From NCBI RefSeq assembly GCF_963668385.1, contig NZ_OY764327.1:372001-436000 (forward strand): a stretch of 64,000 nucleotides of DNA, given 5' to 3'. Both the position numbers and the translations under genes were made by a program. Of the stretch, positions 61,301 to 64,000 are shown in pieces (position 1 is the stretch's first letter; every line of letters starts with the position of its first letter). The DNA is from an uncultured Carboxylicivirga sp. (GTDB taxonomy: Bacteria; Bacteroidota; Bacteroidia; Bacteroidales; Marinilabiliaceae). The notes under the pieces were generated by a model. The model was not told the DNA's origin, searched no databases, and saw nothing but the letters and a program-made list of their open reading frames with translations.

Positions 61301-64000
61301 CTAACGCACTACTACTTTTTGCACAGTATTTTCAACCTTCACAAGGTAAACACCCTTACTGCAATGAATATTTGTAGTATATTCTCCAGCATAACGACCA
61401 ACTAATCGACCATCTACTGTATACAATTGAATATCCTTACCTACTGCATTTTTAACAATAACAGCATCTTCAATTGAATATATCTTAACAGCATTTCTAT
61501 CGATATCTCCAATCGCAGTACTAACATCAACGGTTACATCAACCTCATTTGAGTTATAAGATTCACCTTTATCGTAAACAGCTGTTACCTTATATTTATA
61601 AGAACCATCTCCAGGCTCATCAGTAAATGCAGGTTCTGATAACAATTCAGTGTTCAGCAATTCATTGTCTCTGTAAATATTGTATCCCAACAATTGAACA
61701 ACTTCAGGATCAACATCTGTATTTTCATAGGTTATATCGTCAATAGCTAGATAAAGTGTTTGCTCAGAAACAGATTGAATAGCAAAATATTTTGCTCCTT
61801 CTGGTAATGAGTATGTGTACATATGCCAGTAAATGTATGGCATGCTAACATAGTCTCCTTCCGATAATTTAATAAAACTATCTGGGTGCTTATCGGTAGT
61901 TGAATACCAGATAACCATATGTTCATTTCCATATAACTCGGTTGGTTGTTTTGCCCAAAAAGTAATATCCTGCGCCTTTGATGACAACATTGGTGATATT
62001 AACCAATTATTATTAGCTACATTATCAGACGCCGGACTAACTAAGTATTTTTTACCACTATGAGCTTCAAATATTTCATCTTCTGCAAACGATTCTGAAT
62101 TAAACACCTGAAATGCCATTGGCTTTCCTTGATTAGGATATTCACCTAAAATAGGACTCACTAATGTAGCATCACCATCTAAATCAAGTGTTGTCCAATC
62201 TCCAAAATTGTGAGTAACAAAATCCATATAAGATTCAAAATCTTCAGTTACAGTCTCAAAAACTGGAGTTGGGTTCATTTCTGGTTCCAACCAACTCAAA
62301 CTAACCTCTGTTTGATTAACAGTAGCATCTAAACTTTGCGGCTGAGGATAAGAAGGTTTTCTGACAGATACATGATATTCTTCTGAAATATTATTAGCTT
62401 GATCTTCATCTGCTTCAAACAATATCTCTGCAGAATAATTATAATAGTCATCTCCGGTAGTCACATCTTCGAGCCCTGCTTTTACTGTAAATTCAAATTC
62501 AAGAGTTTGATCGGGATCAATCGTTACACCTTCAATAGTTTTAGTTGCACCTGGCAATGATGAAAAAACAACCTGATAATTAGATGTTGCAGTTGCACCG
62601 GCATTTTTAATTAATGCTTTATAAACAACCTCATCGTTAATATTAACACGTTTGGGTCCTTCCATTGAAATAACCTTTAGATCATTATCAACAGCATTGT
62701 ATATACTAATATTATCAATTAGCATGTTATATCCATAACCTGATACACCAAGTATACCCAAATTAATACTCCCCGAATTTTTGTAGTTTATCAATGAAGC
62801 TTCATAATATGTCCATCCGTTGCTATTAGCAGCCATGTAAATAGGATCTGTAACATCTTCATATGCTCCGTTATCGGCTGAAACTTGCATTTTAACAAAA
62901 TCTTCATAACCACTTTCGTCATCATAATGAAACATCCAGAACCCAACCACCGGATTACTCATCGAACTTATATCAATTGCAGGTGATACCATTCTACTTG
63001 TTCCACCCTCATAAGTATCCCACGAATTAAAAAGAATCATTCCTCCATCATTATCCTGAGGATTAGCATTAATAGAAAAATAAGAATCAACAATACTCCA
63101 TTGAGCAGCATTATCACCTTCTACCCAAACACTTGTCCATGGAATATTAGTAGCTTGAGTATTTGCAAATGATTCTTTAAAAGGTGCAATTATTGGTTCT
63201 CCAAATACGATTGTATTCGTACTAACTCCAACACTCTCACCAGCAACACTTTTAGCAAACACTTCGTAATAAACAGCAGCTTGTCCTTCTGATTGGTTAG
63301 GCGTTTCGTCAGTATACATTGTAGCATTAATGCCATTAGCAATTTCGGTTGTTCCATTCTTGACAATTCGATAAGTTAGCTCATCCGAATTAATAAAAGA
63401 ATTGTTAATACCAGATGTTGGAGCTGTCCACGTAATCCTTGCCTTTGATCCCAATTTTTCTAATAAAGGTTGAGTAATTCCTACAGGTGTATCAATACCA
63501 ATATAAATTGTTTTTTCAGTAACAGGACCGTCTCCATAAGAATTAGAGGCAACAACTTTATAAGTATTAAATCCATTAACAGGATCATTATCTATCCATT
63601 GCAAATCATCTCCAGCTAAAACATCACTAAAAACATATATGGGATCAGTTTCTTCTCCTCTGAATATTTCAACTTTCGATACTTCGGGTAAATCTTCACC
63701 GGCCCATGTCAAAGTAGGAACAGTGAAAGAAATATTTGCAGATAATTGTCCATTTTCAGCAGCTTCTATATTCAAATCTGTAATCGAATTAGGAGCATTC
63801 TTATTACCAGATTCAACTAACTCAACATTATCAATTTCTAAACGAAATCTTTCGGGCTGACTATATACAAAAAATGCGAATTGATATTCTCCACTTTCAG
63901 GAACATTAATAGTAAGTTCTTTTTGAACCGGATTTGAATCCACGTAAGTAGGATAATCGACTAAAACTGTTTGATTCGATTCCTGATCGATAAGAACTAC
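61301..64000 (-). CDS. Large T9SS-exported surface protein, N-terminal part outside the window
   Basis: The frame is open from the window edge, so 900 C-terminal residues are visible and the true start is not. An in-frame GTG at 63943 is inside the gene, not its start. Domains in order: the end of a beta-sandwich (LTINVPESGEYQFAFFVYS), two fibronectin III-like domains (SKVEIFRGEET, ARITWTAPTSGI), a MAM-like or choice-of-anchor J domain (PFKESFANTQATNIPWTSVW to YNMLIDNISIY), a CARDB-like domain (VNINDEVVYKALIKNAGATA), a second anchor J-like domain (VTEDFESYMDFVTHNFGDW to LAIDDITYE), a short fibronectin-like piece, and a C-terminal sorting domain ending KGVYLVKVENTVQKVVVR. Such modules occur at the C-end of secreted peptidases and adhesins; the catalytic or binding head would be outside the window. 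Not evidently part of the RG-I system. Confidence 0.82.
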   Translation of the reverse strand, partial: VVLIDQESNQTVLVDYPTYVDSNPVQKELTINVPESGEYQFAFFVYSQPERFRLEIDNVELVESGNKNAPNSITDLNIEAAENGQLSANISFTVPTLTWAGEDLPEVSKVEIFRGEETDPIYVFSDVLAGDDLQWIDNDPVNGFNTYKVVASNSYGDGPVTEKTIYIGIDTPVGITQPLLEKLGSKARITWTAPTSGINNSFINSDELTYRIVKNGTTEIANGINATMYTDETPNQSEGQAAVYYEVFAKSVAGESVGVSTNTIVFGEPIIAPFKESFANTQATNIPWTSVWVEGDNAAQWSIVDSYFSINANPQDNDGGMILFNSWDTYEGGTSRMVSPAIDISSMSNPVVGFWMFHYDDESGYEDFVKMQVSADNGAYEDVTDPIYMAANSNGWTYYEASLINYKNSGSINLGILGVSGYGYNMLIDNISIYNAVDNDLKVISMEGPKRVNINDEVVYKALIKNAGATATSNYQVVFSSLPGATKTIEGVTIDPDQTLEFEFTVKAGLEDVTTGDDYYNYSAEILFEADEDQANNISEEYHVSVRKPSYPQPQSLDATVNQTEVSLSWLEPEMNPTPVFETVTEDFESYMDFVTHNFGDWTTLDLDGDATLVSPILGEYPNQGKPMAFQVFNSESFAEDEIFEAHSGKKYLVSPASDNVANNNWLISPMLSSKAQDITFWAKQPTELYGNEHMVIWYSTTDKHPDSFIKLSEGDYVSMPYIYWHMYTYSLPEGAKYFAIQSVSEQTLYLAIDDITYENTDVDPEVVQLLGYNIYRDNELLNTELLSEPAFTDEPGDGSYKYKVTAVYDKGESYNSNEVDVTVDVSTAIGDIDRNAVKIYSIEDAVIVKNAVGKDIQLYTVDGRLVGRYAGEYTTNIHCSKGVYLVKVENTVQKVVVR

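Noticed and set aside
63943-64000. Start of the T9SS protein at an in-frame GTG (63943)
   Set aside because: The frame stays open to the window edge and the residues before the GTG read as the same domain, so the gene is truncated by the window.

Overview
The window is AT-rich DNA from a Bacteroidota chromosome. The signs are paired SusC/SusD genes, a one-protein hybrid two-component regulator (HTCS), lipoprotein signal peptides ending in a short C-containing lipobox, few Shine-Dalgarno sequences, and several proteins ending in a type IX secretion (T9SS) sorting domain. The T9SS domains together with a sulfatase favour an environmental, probably marine or sediment group (Marinilabiliales or Prolixibacteraceae-like) over a gut Bacteroides. 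That placement is inference. I saw no rRNA, tRNA, CRISPR array, transposase or phage gene.

Layout. (1) 1-1963: an L-rhamnose/H+ symporter (rhaT, cut by the left edge) divergent from an AraC-type regulator, with a 21-bp-spaced direct repeat between them. (2) 2073-4037: a DUF2089 protein, a degenerate 21-bp tandem array, a protein of unknown function and a methyltransferase; these do not look like part of the glycan system. (3) 4105-10216, minus strand: GH105, CE12, PL11, GH28, a compact rhamnogalacturonan I (RG-I) degrading operon. (4) 11139-26600, plus strand: a 15.5 kb uptake operon built as FAS1 lipoprotein-SusC-SusD-FAS1-FAS1-SusC-SusD. (5) 26717-39076: three very large T9SS-exported proteins, two of them PL11 lyases fused to long beta-strand repeat regions. 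(6) 39242-51941: sulfatase, a trimodular GH105-CE12-GH43-like enzyme, CE12 esterase, GH106 alpha-L-rhamnosidase, GH28 and GH2. (7) 51942-53256: a 1.3 kb gene-free mosaic of repeats. (8) 53257-61225: GH115 and the HTCS regulator on the minus strand, and a divergent GH43-like lipoprotein. (9) 61301-64000: the C-terminal part of an unrelated T9SS cell-surface protein.

How it works together (mostly inference from families). The locus encodes a pathway for pectic RG-I, whose backbone alternates rhamnose and galacturonic acid. Surface or secreted PL11 lyases cut the backbone; CE12 esterases remove acetyl groups; the two SusC/SusD pairs, with FAS1 lipoproteins, import oligosaccharides. In the periplasm GH105 removes the unsaturated uronate, GH106 removes rhamnose, GH28 removes galacturonate, and GH2, GH43-like and GH115 enzymes trim galactose, arabinose or glucuronate decorations. 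Rhamnose could then enter through RhaT. The HTCS is the likely sensor. A motif AGKTCTTTG-N9-CCAT, with identical spacing, lies upstream of three plus-strand transcription units (11139, 40996, 60266) and is the best candidate for its operator. The sulfatase and the GH115 suggest a more decorated polymer than ordinary land-plant RG-I.
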